A DNA stretch of 64,000 nt. It comes from Micromonospora zamorensis. Lineage in GTDB: Bacteria > Actinomycetota > Actinomycetes > Mycobacteriales > Micromonosporaceae. Location: assembly GCF_900090275.1 (NCBI RefSeq), contig NZ_LT607755.1, positions 1,488,001 to 1,552,000 of the forward strand, read 5' to 3'. A model generated the notes under the pieces. It saw only the letters and a program-made list of their open reading frames with translations, was not told the DNA's origin and made no database searches. Below are positions 36,389-44,489 of the stretch, in pieces. A program made the position numbers and the translations under genes. Each line of letters begins with the position of its first letter. Position 1 is the stretch's first letter.

Positions 36389-37096
36389 TCACCGTCGGCG
36401 GTAGATCAGGTCGGCGACCGGCCGGCCGGCCGTGATCGCCCGCCGCTCGAACTTCGTCACCGGCCGGTGCGCCGGACGCGGCGCGAAGCCGCCGTACGTG
36501 TCCACCAACCCCGGGTCCGCCTCCAGGGTCTCCCGCATCGACTCGGCGTACTCGGCCCAGTCGGTCGCGCAGTGCAGCGTGCCGCCGGGCCGCAGTCGGG
36601 ACCGCAGCAGCGCCACGTGCGCCGGCTGGATGATCCGCCGCTTGTGGTGGCGGGTCTTCGGCCACGGGTCGGGGAAGAAGATGTGTACGGCGTCCAGCAC
36701 GCCCTCGGGCAAGCCGTTGACCAGGGACAACGCGTCGCCCTCCGCCACCCGTACGTTGCGCAGGCCACCGCGCTCCACCAGGTCGAGCAGGTTGGCGATT
36801 CCCGGCGTGTGCACCTCGACCGCCAGATAATCTCGATCCGGGTCGGCGGCAGCCATCGCGGCGGTGCTGTCGCCCATGCCCGAGCCGATCTCCAGCACCA
36901 CCGGCGCCCGGCGACCGAACAGGTCGGCCAGGTCGACGGGCACGACCGGTCCGTCCGGCACATCCAGGCCGTACGCGGGCCAGAGCCGGCCCAGCGCATC
37001 GGTCTGCCGGTCGCTCATCCGACCCCGACGGGGGTGGAACGTGCGGATCGTCCGGCTCGTGGGCGGGACGGCGGGGTCATGGTCGGTGGCGGTCAC
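36389..37096 (-). CDS. trmB: tRNA (guanine46-N7)-methyltransferase
   Basis: A 235-residue SAM methyltransferase that makes m7G46 in tRNA. The SAM motif VLEIGSGMGDSTAAMA, LAVEVHTPGIANLL, and the conserved HIFFPDPWPKTRHHKRRIIQP are diagnostic. The N-terminal IRTFHPRRGRM is conserved in TrmB, supporting the GTG start at 37096 rather than the first internal Met. The open frame continues to 37459 antisense to the next gene and is spurious. Divergent from the surface-protein gene. Confidence 0.94.
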   Translation of the reverse strand: MTATDHDPAVPPTSRTIRTFHPRRGRMSDRQTDALGRLWPAYGLDVPDGPVVPVDLADLFGRRAPVVLEIGSGMGDSTAAMAAADPDRDYLAVEVHTPGIANLLDLVERGGLRNVRVAEGDALSLVNGLPEGVLDAVHIFFPDPWPKTRHHKRRIIQPAHVALLRSRLRPGGTLHCATDWAEYAESMRETLEADPGLVDTYGGFAPRPAHRPVTKFERRAITAGRPVADLIYRRR

Positions 37097-37229
37097 AGCG
37101 ACCCGAGCGTACGCGACGCCGTCGACGGATCGGGTGTGATGTGCGACCGGAAATGAGAGGATCCAACTGGTACGGCAGGTCGGGTGCTCCGCTGCCCGAC
37201 ACGGCCGCGCGGCGTCGAGAGGGGGCATC

Positions 37230-37856
37230 GTGACAGTGACCCGTGGCGGCGTGACCCTGTCGGTGCTGGCCGTGCTCGTCGGGCCCCTGCTGGCCGCCGC
37301 TCCCGCGCTCGCCGCTCCGGCACCGGTCGCCTCGGTGCCCGCCGCTCCTGCGCCCGTTGCTCGGGTGCTCGCCGCTCCCGCGCCGCAGCCCGAAGGCCCG
37401 CCGGGTGGCACGTCCCAGCCATCGCCGGTGGACATCTTCGTCGAGGTGAGCCCCAGCACGGTGCAGCCCGGCTACCTGGTCGGCATCCGCGCCAGTTGTC
37501 GGGACAACTCGGTGGGCGCGACAGTCGTCTCCGACGCCTTCGGCGCGGTCGGTGTGCAGCCGCAGCGCGGGGTGCTGACCGCCGCGCCGATGGTGCGCGA
37601 TCGCACTCGCCCCGGCAACTACCGGGTCAAGTTGGAGTGCCGCGACGGCGAAACTGCCTCGACCATGCTCCAGGTGGTCAAGAAGGTGCCGTCCCAGCCC
37701 AGTCGCGGCCCGGCCACCGGCTTCGGCGGGGGCGCCGGCGGGATGACCGGCAAGCTGCTGCTGCCCGGCGGCGCGGCGCTGACCATCACCGGCCTGATCC
37801 TCGCCGTGACGGCGCTGCGCCGGCCGCGCCCGGTCCACGGCGCTACGCGGCGCTGA
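37230..37856 (+). CDS. Secreted, C-terminally anchored surface protein (sortase partner)
   Basis: A 208-residue protein with a signal peptide (hydrophobic run about 8-28, cleavage near LAAPA), a Pro/Ala-rich spacer to about 65, a single small beta-rich domain with two Cys (about 70-150), then PATG at 161-164 within SRGPATGFGGG, a hydrophobic helix (about 175-196) and an Arg-rich tail. This order is that of a sortase substrate, but Leu of LPXTG is replaced by Gly. It is 7 bp from the class F sortase gene. Start: GTG 37230. The domain is not recognised. Confidence 0.72.
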   Translation: MTVTRGGVTLSVLAVLVGPLLAAAPALAAPAPVASVPAAPAPVARVLAAPAPQPEGPPGGTSQPSPVDIFVEVSPSTVQPGYLVGIRASCRDNSVGATVVSDAFGAVGVQPQRGVLTAAPMVRDRTRPGNYRVKLECRDGETASTMLQVVKKVPSQPSRGPATGFGGGAGGMTGKLLLPGGAALTITGLILAVTALRRPRPVHGATRR

Positions 37857-37863
37857 GCCTGCC

Positions 37864-38865
37864 ATGGCGATCTTCCGCCCCCCGTCGCCGCCGGCCGGTC
37901 CCCGCCAGCCCGGCGCTTCCGGCTCGCCGTCCGGTCCGCGCCCGTCTCCCGGTCCGCGCCCGTCTCCCGGTCCGCGCCCGTCTCCCGGTGGGCGCCCGTC
38001 TCCTGGTGGGCGTCCGTCGCCCGGTGTCGGCCAGTCTTCGGGTGCCGGTCCGTCGCCGGGTGCGCGTCCGTCGCCCGGTGCTCGCCGCTCCCGGGACGAT
38101 CGCTGGCCGGAAGACGACCGCCTACCGCTGGACGACCCGTGGCCGGAGGACGACCGCCTACCGCGGGACGACCGCCCGCTGGTTGTCGACCGCCCGGCGG
38201 TGGCTGCTCGCCCGCCGACCGCCGTCACTCCTCGGCGCAGCCGTCCTCCCGGTCGTAGCCCCTGGTCCGTGCCGCTGGCCGTGGTGCTGGTGCTGGCCGG
38301 GGTCTTCGCCACCGGGGCAGGGCTGGGCCGCTCGGTCGGCCCGTTCGACTTCGCCCCTGCCGGCGGCGACCAGCCGGCCCGTAGTGAGTCGGTCGGGTTG
38401 GCGGCCAGCCGCCCGGTGCGCCTGACGGTCCCGGCGATCAAGGTGGCCGCGCCGGTGGCACCCGTCGGGCAGGCACGGGACGGCTCGATCGCCGTACCGC
38501 CTCTGGAACGCCACAACGAGACCGGCTGGTACGACCGCGGGCCCACACCCGGCGAGTCCGGCCCGGCGGTGATCGTCGGGCACGTGGACACCAAGACCGG
38601 CCCGTCGGTCTTCTACGACCTGGGCAAGCTGCACCCCGGCGACCTGATCGAGGTGGCCCGGGCGGACGAGTCGGTGGTGGTGTTCCGGGTCGACACCGTC
38701 GAGCACTTCCCAAAGGACCAACTGCCCGCCGAACGGATCTACGGTCACGACGGGCCACCCGGCCTGCGGCTGATCACCTGCGGCGGGCAGTTCATCGGCG
38801 GACGCACCGGCTACGCCGACAACGTCATCGCCTTCGCCACCCTGCAGTCCTCCCGCAAGTCCTGA
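37864..38865 (+). CDS. Class F sortase
   Basis: A 333-residue transpeptidase. The cytoplasmic N-terminus (about 1-130) is made of Pro/Ser/Gly repeats (RPSPG units) and acidic DDR/DDP repeats, then one membrane helix (about 135-155), then the sortase barrel with the catalytic His240 in GHVDT, Cys306 in LITCGG and Arg314 in GGRTGY. Class F sortases are typical of actinobacteria and their substrates are mostly unknown; the gene immediately upstream is the natural candidate. The DNA repeats 37940-38060 encoding the RPSPG units are likely slippage-prone. Confidence 0.9.
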   Translation: MAIFRPPSPPAGPRQPGASGSPSGPRPSPGPRPSPGPRPSPGGRPSPGGRPSPGVGQSSGAGPSPGARPSPGARRSRDDRWPEDDRLPLDDPWPEDDRLPRDDRPLVVDRPAVAARPPTAVTPRRSRPPGRSPWSVPLAVVLVLAGVFATGAGLGRSVGPFDFAPAGGDQPARSESVGLAASRPVRLTVPAIKVAAPVAPVGQARDGSIAVPPLERHNETGWYDRGPTPGESGPAVIVGHVDTKTGPSVFYDLGKLHPGDLIEVARADESVVVFRVDTVEHFPKDQLPAERIYGHDGPPGLRLITCGGQFIGGRTGYADNVIAFATLQSSRKS

Positions 38866-38946
38866 TCCGACGACGCCCTTCTGTCGCGCGCCGACGCCCG
38901 CCCGTCCGCCGCGGACCGCGGTTCGCCCGACTGGCGTGCCCGAGGC

Positions 38947-39822
38947 TCAGCGCAGGAAGTCCAGGAGTTGGCGCGTGGTCTCCTCGGGGGCCTCCTCCGG
39001 GATGAAGTGCCCGACCGGGACGGGCTCGCCTCGTACGTCGTCGGCCCACTCCCGCCAGATCGCGAGCGGATCGTCGTAGAGCTTCGCGACCTGACCGCGT
39101 TGGCTCCAGAGAAACAGCACCGGGCAGGCGATCTTGCGGTTTCCGCGGTCCGCCTCGTCCTGCTGGTAGTCCAGCGTCGCGGCCGCGCGGAACTCCTCGC
39201 AGATCGCGTGGACCCGGGCGGGATCGCTGAACTGCCTGACGTACGCCGCCCGCACCTCGGCCGGGAAGGAGTCCTTCACCTCGGGCCAGGTGTCGAGCAT
39301 GAAGTCGACGAGCACGGCGGGCGCCGCGTCGATGAACTGCTCGGGCACCGGCGCCGGTGCCGCCAGGAAGGACCAGACCCAGTAGGAGAGGCTGAACGCC
39401 TTGTCGGCGCGGTTGTAGACATCGCCGATGGGAACGACGTCCATGACCGCCAGCCGCGTGACGGCGTCCGGCTCGTCCAGCGCAAGACGGTACGCGCAGC
39501 GGGCACCGCGATCGTGGCCGACGAGCCGGAACTGCTCGTGGCCGAGGCTCCGCATCACCTCGATCTGGTCGCGGGCGATGGCTCGCATGCCGTACGGCTC
39601 GTGATCCGCGGTGCTCGGCGGGGTGCCGCTGTCGCCCCAGCCGCGCAGGTCGGTGGCGACGACGGTGAAGTTCTCGGCGAGCCGTGGAGCGATCCGATGC
39701 CACATGAGATGCGTCTCGGGGATGCCGTGCAGGAGCAGGACCGGAGGCCCACTCCCGCCGCGACGTCCGTGGATCGTCGCGGCGGTCGTGTCGACGTCGA
39801 ACTCGTCGAATCCCTCGAACAT
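38947..39822 (-). CDS. Alpha/beta hydrolase, haloacetate-dehalogenase-like
   Basis: A 291-residue hydrolase close in length and motif spacing to fluoroacetate dehalogenases: nucleophile Asp104 in VGHDRGAR, Arg105 and Arg108 for the carboxylate, Asp128 and His272 (VPVGHFIPEE) to complete the triad. The halide-pocket His is Val149 here (Trp150 is kept) and the pocket Tyr appears to be Phe211. So it is likely a haloacid or epoxide hydrolase with altered halide handling. ATG 39822 is preferred to 39855. Neighbours give no clue. Confidence 0.83.
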   Translation of the reverse strand: MFEGFDEFDVDTTAATIHGRRGGSGPPVLLLHGIPETHLMWHRIAPRLAENFTVVATDLRGWGDSGTPPSTADHEPYGMRAIARDQIEVMRSLGHEQFRLVGHDRGARCAYRLALDEPDAVTRLAVMDVVPIGDVYNRADKAFSLSYWVWSFLAAPAPVPEQFIDAAPAVLVDFMLDTWPEVKDSFPAEVRAAYVRQFSDPARVHAICEEFRAAATLDYQQDEADRGNRKIACPVLFLWSQRGQVAKLYDDPLAIWREWADDVRGEPVPVGHFIPEEAPEETTRQLLDFLR

Positions 39823-39999
39823 GGCCGGAATTCCCCCGCAACCTCGTGGGACCACCCGTGCCGACGGCTCGTCAGGACAGGGCGACCGATGGCCGGCTAC
39901 CGCTTGGGCCGCTTCGACGTTATCAGCGGTAAAGTCCGACTCAAACGGATTCCTGCCACTGGCTCCGGCGGGTGATCCCCGACGCTGAGGGCGTGCCGC

Positions 40000-40317
40000 C
40001 TAGGGCTGCGGGACGTGCAGGGCCACCTCGAACTCCAGAAGGCTGGCGCCGGTCGCGACCGGAGGACGTGGCTTCTCGCCGGGCGCGGCGGCGTGGGCGG
40101 CGCGGGACGGGCCGGCGGCCCAGGCCTGATAGGCCTCCTCAGTCTCCCACCGGGTGTAGACGAAGTAGCGGGTCTCGCCGGCGACCGGCCGGAGCAGCTC
40201 GAAGCCGAGGAAGCCGGGGGAGTTCTCCACCGCGCCGGCTCGGGCGGCGAACCGCTTCTCCAACTCCGCGCCGCCGCCGGGTGGGACCTCGATTGCGTTG
40301 ATCTTCACGACTGCCAT
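40000..40317 (-). CDS. Antibiotic biosynthesis monooxygenase (ABM) domain protein
   Basis: A 105-residue dimeric alpha-beta barrel. NSPGFLGFELLRP followed by YFVYTRWETEEAYQAW is the IsdG/HmoA-like signature; heme-degrading and quinol monooxygenases belong here, so the activity is not certain. TAGGGT ends 6 nt before the ATG, suggesting a leaderless transcript. It is 17 bp downstream of the exonuclease III stop on the same strand but probably has its own promoter. Confidence 0.85.
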   Translation of the reverse strand: MAVVKINAIEVPPGGGAELEKRFAARAGAVENSPGFLGFELLRPVAGETRYFVYTRWETEEAYQAWAAGPSRAAHAAAPGEKPRPPVATGASLLEFEVALHVPQP

Positions 40318-40334
40318 CTGCCCACCCTAGCCAC

Positions 40335-41132
40335 TCAGAACGCCTCGACCACCGGGACCAGGTCCGCGTCGACCACGATCGGCGCGTGGTCCGACGGGCC
40401 CTTGCCCTTGCGGGCCTCGCGGTCCACGTACGCCGAGCGGACCGCTCGTGCGAACGGTGCGGACGCGTACACCAGGTCGATTCTCATGCCCTTGTTCTGG
40501 TGGAACATCCCGGCCCGGTAGTCCCAGTAGGTGAAGGGGTGTGGTCCCTTCATCGGGGTGGGCACGACATCGCTGAGGCCGAGGTCACGCAGCGCGGCGA
40601 GGGCCGCCCGCTCGGCCGGGGTGACGTGCGTGGAGTGGGTGAAGACCGCCGGGTCCCAGACGTCGGCGTCGGTCGGGGCGACGTTGAAGTCGCCGCAGAC
40701 CGCCAGCGGGAGCCCGCCGGCCAGCTCCGCGGCCAGCGCGTCGCGCAGTGCCGCGAACCAGGCCAACTTGTACGCGTAGTGCGGGTCGTCCGGCGTCCGG
40801 CCGTTGGGCACGTACACCGACCAGACCCGCACCCCGTCGCACGTGGCGGAGATGGCCCGGGCCTCCGGGTCGGGAAAGCCGGGCTCACCGGCGAACCCGA
40901 CCCGGACGTCGTCGAGCCCGACCCGGGACAGGATGGCGACCCCGTTCCACCGGCCGTCGCTGTGGCTGGCCACGGTGTAGCCGAGCTCGCCCACCTCGGG
41001 TGCGGGGAAGGCGCCGTCCGGGCACTTGGTTTCCTGCAGGCAGACGACGTCGGGGCCGGTGTCGGCCAGCCACTCCAGCAGTCGGGGCAGGCGGGCCTTC
41101 ACCGAGTTGACGTTCCAGGTCGCCAAACGCAT
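40335..41132 (-). CDS. xthA: Exodeoxyribonuclease III
   Basis: A 265-residue AP endonuclease/3'-5' exonuclease for base-excision repair. Conserved blocks are MRLATWNVNSVKAR, LQETK, VPNGRTPDDPHYAYKLAWF, GDFNVAPTDADVWDP and SDHAPIV. The ATG at 41132 is used because CAGGCT ends 6 nt before it (likely leaderless); the frame extends far upstream antisense. Metal and catalytic residues are all kept. Confidence 0.94.
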   Translation of the reverse strand: MRLATWNVNSVKARLPRLLEWLADTGPDVVCLQETKCPDGAFPAPEVGELGYTVASHSDGRWNGVAILSRVGLDDVRVGFAGEPGFPDPEARAISATCDGVRVWSVYVPNGRTPDDPHYAYKLAWFAALRDALAAELAGGLPLAVCGDFNVAPTDADVWDPAVFTHSTHVTPAERAALAALRDLGLSDVVPTPMKGPHPFTYWDYRAGMFHQNKGMRIDLVYASAPFARAVRSAYVDREARKGKGPSDHAPIVVDADLVPVVEAF

Positions 41133-41169
41133 GCCCCCAGCCTGCCGCATTCGCCCCCGCGACGCCCGG

Positions 41170-42090
41170 TCAGCTACCCGGGGTGTCGCCGGGACGGGTC
41201 TGTTCGGCCAGGAACCGCTCCAGTTCCGCGCCGAGTTCGTCGGCAGTGGGCAGCGGTCCGGCGTCCTGGGCGAGCAGGTTCTTCTCGCCCCGACCCCGGG
41301 CGAACGCGTCGTACTGCTCCTCCAGGGCCTGGACCAGGGCGGCGGCGTCGTCGGTCTGGGCGACCTGCCGGTCGATCTCCACCCGGACCACCTCGGCGGC
41401 CGAGCGCAGCCCGTCACCGGGCAGCAGCAGGCCGGTGCTGCGGGACACCGAGGTGAGCAGCACCTCGGCGGCGGCCGGGTACTCGGTCTGCGCCACGTAG
41501 TGCGGCACGTGGGCGGCGAAGCCAAGCGCGTCCCGGCCCTGCTGGCCGAGCCGGAACTCCAGCAGGTGGCCGACGCTGCCGGGCACCTGGACGCGTTGCA
41601 GCCAGGGCTCGTAGCCGGCGATCAGCTCGGGGCGGGTGGCGTGCGCGGTCACGCCGGTCGGCCGGGTGTGCGGCACCGCCATCGGGATCGAGTTGAGCCC
41701 GACGGTGAGCCGGACGTCCAACCGGGCGGCGAGGCCCGCGACGGCGGCCACGAACCGCTCCCACTGCAGGTCCGGCTCGGGGCCGGTGAGCAGCAGGAAC
41801 GGCGTTTCGTCGTCGTCGTGCAGCAGGTGCAGCTCCAGCTTGGGAGCGTCGATGCTCTCCCAGTGGTCCTCGACGAAGGTCATCACCGGTCGTCGGGACC
41901 GGTAGTCGAAGAGCTGGTCGACGTCGAAGGTGGCGATCGGCCGACCCTCCAGCGAGGTGAGCAGCTGCTCGCGCGCCAGCCGGCTGGCGTTGCCGGCGTC
42001 CACGAACCCGGTGAGGGCCTGGATGAGGACCGGTTGCCCGAGGTCGGGCAGATCGTCGGTGAGCTGGTAGAGCTCGTGTGGGTCGAGCAC
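41170..42090 (-). CDS. PAC2 family protein
   Basis: A 306-residue member of the PAC2 (proteasome assembly chaperone-like) family, known in actinobacteria, where a Pup-proteasome exists, but with no proven role. The start region LDPHELYQLTDDLPDLGQPVLIQALTGFVDAG is family-typical; the GTG at 42090 has GGGAGG about 9 nt upstream. The ATG at 42170 would add 27 residues of poor conservation. The C-terminal ~60 residues are acidic and probably helical. Located 37 bp upstream of exonuclease III on the same strand. Confidence 0.88.
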   Translation of the reverse strand: MLDPHELYQLTDDLPDLGQPVLIQALTGFVDAGNASRLAREQLLTSLEGRPIATFDVDQLFDYRSRRPVMTFVEDHWESIDAPKLELHLLHDDDETPFLLLTGPEPDLQWERFVAAVAGLAARLDVRLTVGLNSIPMAVPHTRPTGVTAHATRPELIAGYEPWLQRVQVPGSVGHLLEFRLGQQGRDALGFAAHVPHYVAQTEYPAAAEVLLTSVSRSTGLLLPGDGLRSAAEVVRVEIDRQVAQTDDAAALVQALEEQYDAFARGRGEKNLLAQDAGPLPTADELGAELERFLAEQTRPGDTPGS

Positions 42091-42509
42091 CGGTGCGGAC
42101 CTCCCTGAAATGTGCCTGCGGAGTGCCGACGCGACGGAGGGCACCCGTTCGGGCAACGTACCCGCCATCCTGGTGCATTCCTGCTTCGGGCGATCCGCCG
42201 CCCGGGGGGTGGGAGTGATCGGACTAATCATCTGTTTACGCCGCCAGGCGAGTCCGGTCGACCGATCGGACGAGCCCGGTTCGGCCCAAAGGCCGAGTTT
42301 GTCGATCATGTCGGGTCCCGCGGTCGGATGTCCCGGCCTGTGGCGGGCCGAGCCAGACTGCGTGCGCCGCCTGGATGGTCCGGTACGCGAGGTACGTTCC
42401 CCGGGCAGGTCGAGCCGCCCAGGTCGTCCACCAGGACGGGCCGAATGTGTGGGAAGCGCCACGTGATCACCGTGCGTGATCAGGGTTTCCCCCTGCCTAG
42501 CCTCGGTTG
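42091..42509. other. Divergent intergenic region with a perfect palindrome
   Basis: 419 bp between the PAC2 gene and the lysozyme-like gene. No gene is credible despite open frames. The PAC2 ribosome site (GGGAGG) is at the left edge. At the right, TGATCAC-N5-GTGATCA (42464-42482) and the TAGCCT -10 (42498-42503) lie before the lysozyme-like start. I see no ydaO-type riboswitch core. Confidence 0.6.
42464..42482. promoter_or_regulatory. Perfect 7-bp inverted repeat at the -35 region
   Basis: TGATCAC and GTGATCA flank CGTGC. The right half overlaps the presumed -35 region of the TAGCCT promoter, so a repressor or activator would act at the lysozyme-like gene. Binding protein unknown. Confidence 0.5.
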
Positions 42510-43370
42510 ATGCGTGACGACGGCACCCTCGACGACCCGTATGCCCCGAGTACCCCCACTGCCGATACGGAGGATGGCACCTCAACCGAACGGACAACCA
42601 CCGCGAGTCGGCTTCGGGCGTACGCCCGGGACCTGACCGGTCGACGCCGGGCGCAGGTGGCGCTGGCGACGGGCGTGGTGTGCTGCCTCGGCCTGGCCGC
42701 CGTCGCACAGGTCCGCGACGAGTCCGCCGACGCGGCGACGCGGGAGGGGGCGATCTCCAACTCCGAGTTGGCGCAGCGCGCCGAGCAGCAGAGTGCGTCC
42801 CGTGGCCTCGACCGGGTGGCTGCCCCGAGCACCTCCGCCGCTGTTCCGTCCACCGCGGCGACCCCCGCCGACCCGGACACCAGCGCGCCGGCCCGGAAGG
42901 CCGCCCCGGCTCGCCCGACCGACCCGGCGCCCGTCGCCGGGCTGGACGAGGACCAGATGGAGAACGCGGAGGCGATCGTCCGTGCCGGCCGCAAGATGGG
43001 GGTGCCCCGGCGTGGGCTGGTGATCGCGGTGGCCACCGCCATGCAGGAGAGCAACCTCTACAACGTGGCCAGCGGCGTGCTGCCCGAGTCGCAGGACTAC
43101 CCGCACCAGGGCGTTGGCTGGGACCACGACTCGGTCGGGTTGTTCCAGCAGCGTTCGAGCAGCGGTTGGGGCCCGGTGGGTCGGCTGATGGACCCCGAGT
43201 TCGCCACCCGGCAGTTCCTCGCCGCGCTGGAGCAGGTGCCCGGCTGGCAGCGGATGCGGCTCACCGACGCCGCTCAGGCGGTGCAGGTCTCCGCGTACCC
43301 CGAGCACTACCAGCAGCACGAGTGGCGGGCCACCCGGGTCGTCGACGCCATCGTGCCGACGGGACGGTAA
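42510..43370 (+). CDS. Membrane-anchored lysozyme-like protein
   Basis: A 286-residue protein with a cytoplasmic N-terminus (about 45 residues), one membrane helix (about 47-67), an Ala/Thr/Pro-rich linker, and a C-terminal lysozyme-like domain with AMQESNLYN (Glu in the catalytic position) and DHDSVGLFQQRSSSGWG, the pattern in actinobacterial cell-wall hydrolases. A Gly-Trp-Gly and the ATRQFLAAL segment follow. It lacks an NlpC/P60 or M23 partner domain. TAGCCT ends 6 nt before ATG 42510, so the transcript is leaderless. Probably peptidoglycan remodelling; function inferred. Confidence 0.82.
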   Translation: MRDDGTLDDPYAPSTPTADTEDGTSTERTTTASRLRAYARDLTGRRRAQVALATGVVCCLGLAAVAQVRDESADAATREGAISNSELAQRAEQQSASRGLDRVAAPSTSAAVPSTAATPADPDTSAPARKAAPARPTDPAPVAGLDEDQMENAEAIVRAGRKMGVPRRGLVIAVATAMQESNLYNVASGVLPESQDYPHQGVGWDHDSVGLFQQRSSSGWGPVGRLMDPEFATRQFLAALEQVPGWQRMRLTDAAQAVQVSAYPEHYQQHEWRATRVVDAIVPTGR

Positions 43371-43476
43371 CCTACCGCCCACTGTGGACGGTGAGGGTTG
43401 AGGCTGTCGCATCCTGGGTACATGTGTTGCGGGTTAGGGGTACACATGACAGCGGGACCATCGACAGGAGGACGCC

Positions 43477-43623
43477 ATGTCACTGATGCAGCGAATCACC
43501 ATGTTCCTGAGATCGCCGAAGGGGCAGCAGCTGGTGGAGCGAGGCCGTCGGGAGATGGCCAAGCCGGGCAACCAGCAGAAGCTCAAGGGGCTGGCGGCCC
43601 GGTTCTCCAACCGCCGCCGCTGA
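43477..43623 (+). CDS. Small basic 48-aa protein
   Basis: A 48-codon gene with a strong CAGGAGG 6 nt before its ATG. The product starts MSLMQRITMFLRSPKG and ends RFSNRRR; it has no cysteines and about a third of the residues are Lys/Arg, with one amphipathic stretch near the N-terminus. I know no function. It sits between the lysozyme-like gene and the EcsC gene, 49 bp before the latter, and may be co-transcribed with it. The ribosome site and codon bias make it convincing. Confidence 0.7.
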   Translation: MSLMQRITMFLRSPKGQQLVERGRREMAKPGNQQKLKGLAARFSNRRR

Positions 43624-43672
43624 CCGCTCCATCGGCCGCCCTGTCCGCCTTTCCCACCCCTCGGGAGACCCG

Positions 43673-44428
43673 GTGACCGACACCCCACCCGTCGGCGGCC
43701 AACCTGCCGCCCCTGCCCCCCAGCCGTCCGTCGGCCTGCCGACCGGGCCGGTGGACGCCCCCGAGGGTCCGCCGGCCCGTCTCTGGGACCGGATGCGCGA
43801 CGATCCGCAGTACGCCCCGGAGCACCTGGCCCTTGAGGCGGTGCGCCGGCTCGGGCCGGAGGCCGCGCAGTGGGCCGTCCGGGCCCGAGCGGAACAGCCC
43901 GGGGTGTCGGCCGACGTCCTTGCCGACCAGGCGGCCCGCAAGTTCGTCAACCTGGCCCGACTGTCCGGCGCCGTCTCCGGAGCGGCAGGGCTGCCCGGGG
44001 CCGTGATCGACGTGGGCGTCCTGGCCTGGACCCAGGCGCGGATGGTGCTGCACATCGCCGCCGCGTACGACGTCGACCCGCTGCACGGCGACCGGGCCAC
44101 CGACCTGTTGGTGCTCCAGCGCGTGCACAAGGTCGCCGAGAGCGCCCGGCTGGCCCTCGGTGTGGCCGCCGGTCGGGAACGCGCCGACGCGCTCTTCGGC
44201 TCCGGCGGCCGGCGCCCGCTCGGCCGGGTCATGCTGCAACTCGGCGTCCGGCTGGCCCAGATGGCCGGCGTCCGGGCCGCCAAGCGGATGGTCGCCAAGA
44301 TCATCCCAGGTGCGGCCATCGTCCTCGGCACCTGGGCCAACTCGTCCGCCACGAAGGACCTGGCGCAGCGATCCCGGGCCCTGTACCGCTCCCGCGGCGT
44401 CGCCGTCCCGGAGCCCCGCCGCCACTGA
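43673..44428 (+). CDS. EcsC family protein
   Basis: A 251-residue EcsC-type protein. After a Pro-rich N-terminus (about 1-35) it has a bundle of Ala/Val-rich helices including AVSGAAGLPGAVIDVGVLAWTQARMVLHIAAAYDVD, the EcsC core, and a later ALFGSGGRRPLGRVMLQLGVRLAQMAG. EcsC was first tied to an ABC exporter, but its biochemical role is unknown. The start is GTG; the 48-residue gene upstream ends 49 bp before. Its 3' end faces the SGNH gene across a short repeat array. Confidence 0.82.
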   Translation: MTDTPPVGGQPAAPAPQPSVGLPTGPVDAPEGPPARLWDRMRDDPQYAPEHLALEAVRRLGPEAAQWAVRARAEQPGVSADVLADQAARKFVNLARLSGAVSGAAGLPGAVIDVGVLAWTQARMVLHIAAAYDVDPLHGDRATDLLVLQRVHKVAESARLALGVAAGRERADALFGSGGRRPLGRVMLQLGVRLAQMAGVRAAKRMVAKIIPGAAIVLGTWANSSATKDLAQRSRALYRSRGVAVPEPRRH

Positions 44429-44433
44429 CCGTG

Positions 44434-44489
44434 GGCCAGCCTGGTCAGCCGGCCAGCCTGGTCAGCCGGCCAGCCTGGTCAGTTGGCCA
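44434..44489. repeat. Tandem ~17-bp repeats between convergent gene ends
   Basis: GGCCAGCCTGGTCAGCC is repeated three times in a row, the last copy ending in the SGNH stop codon region (TTGGCC for CCGGCC). Each unit has GGCC-N-GGTC-like partial symmetry, so it may also fold. It follows the EcsC stop directly. Confidence 0.65.

Noticed and set aside
42464..42509. c-di-AMP (ydaO-type) riboswitch before the lysozyme-like gene
   Set aside because: The leader is too short and the start is leaderless; no ydaO core motifs are seen.
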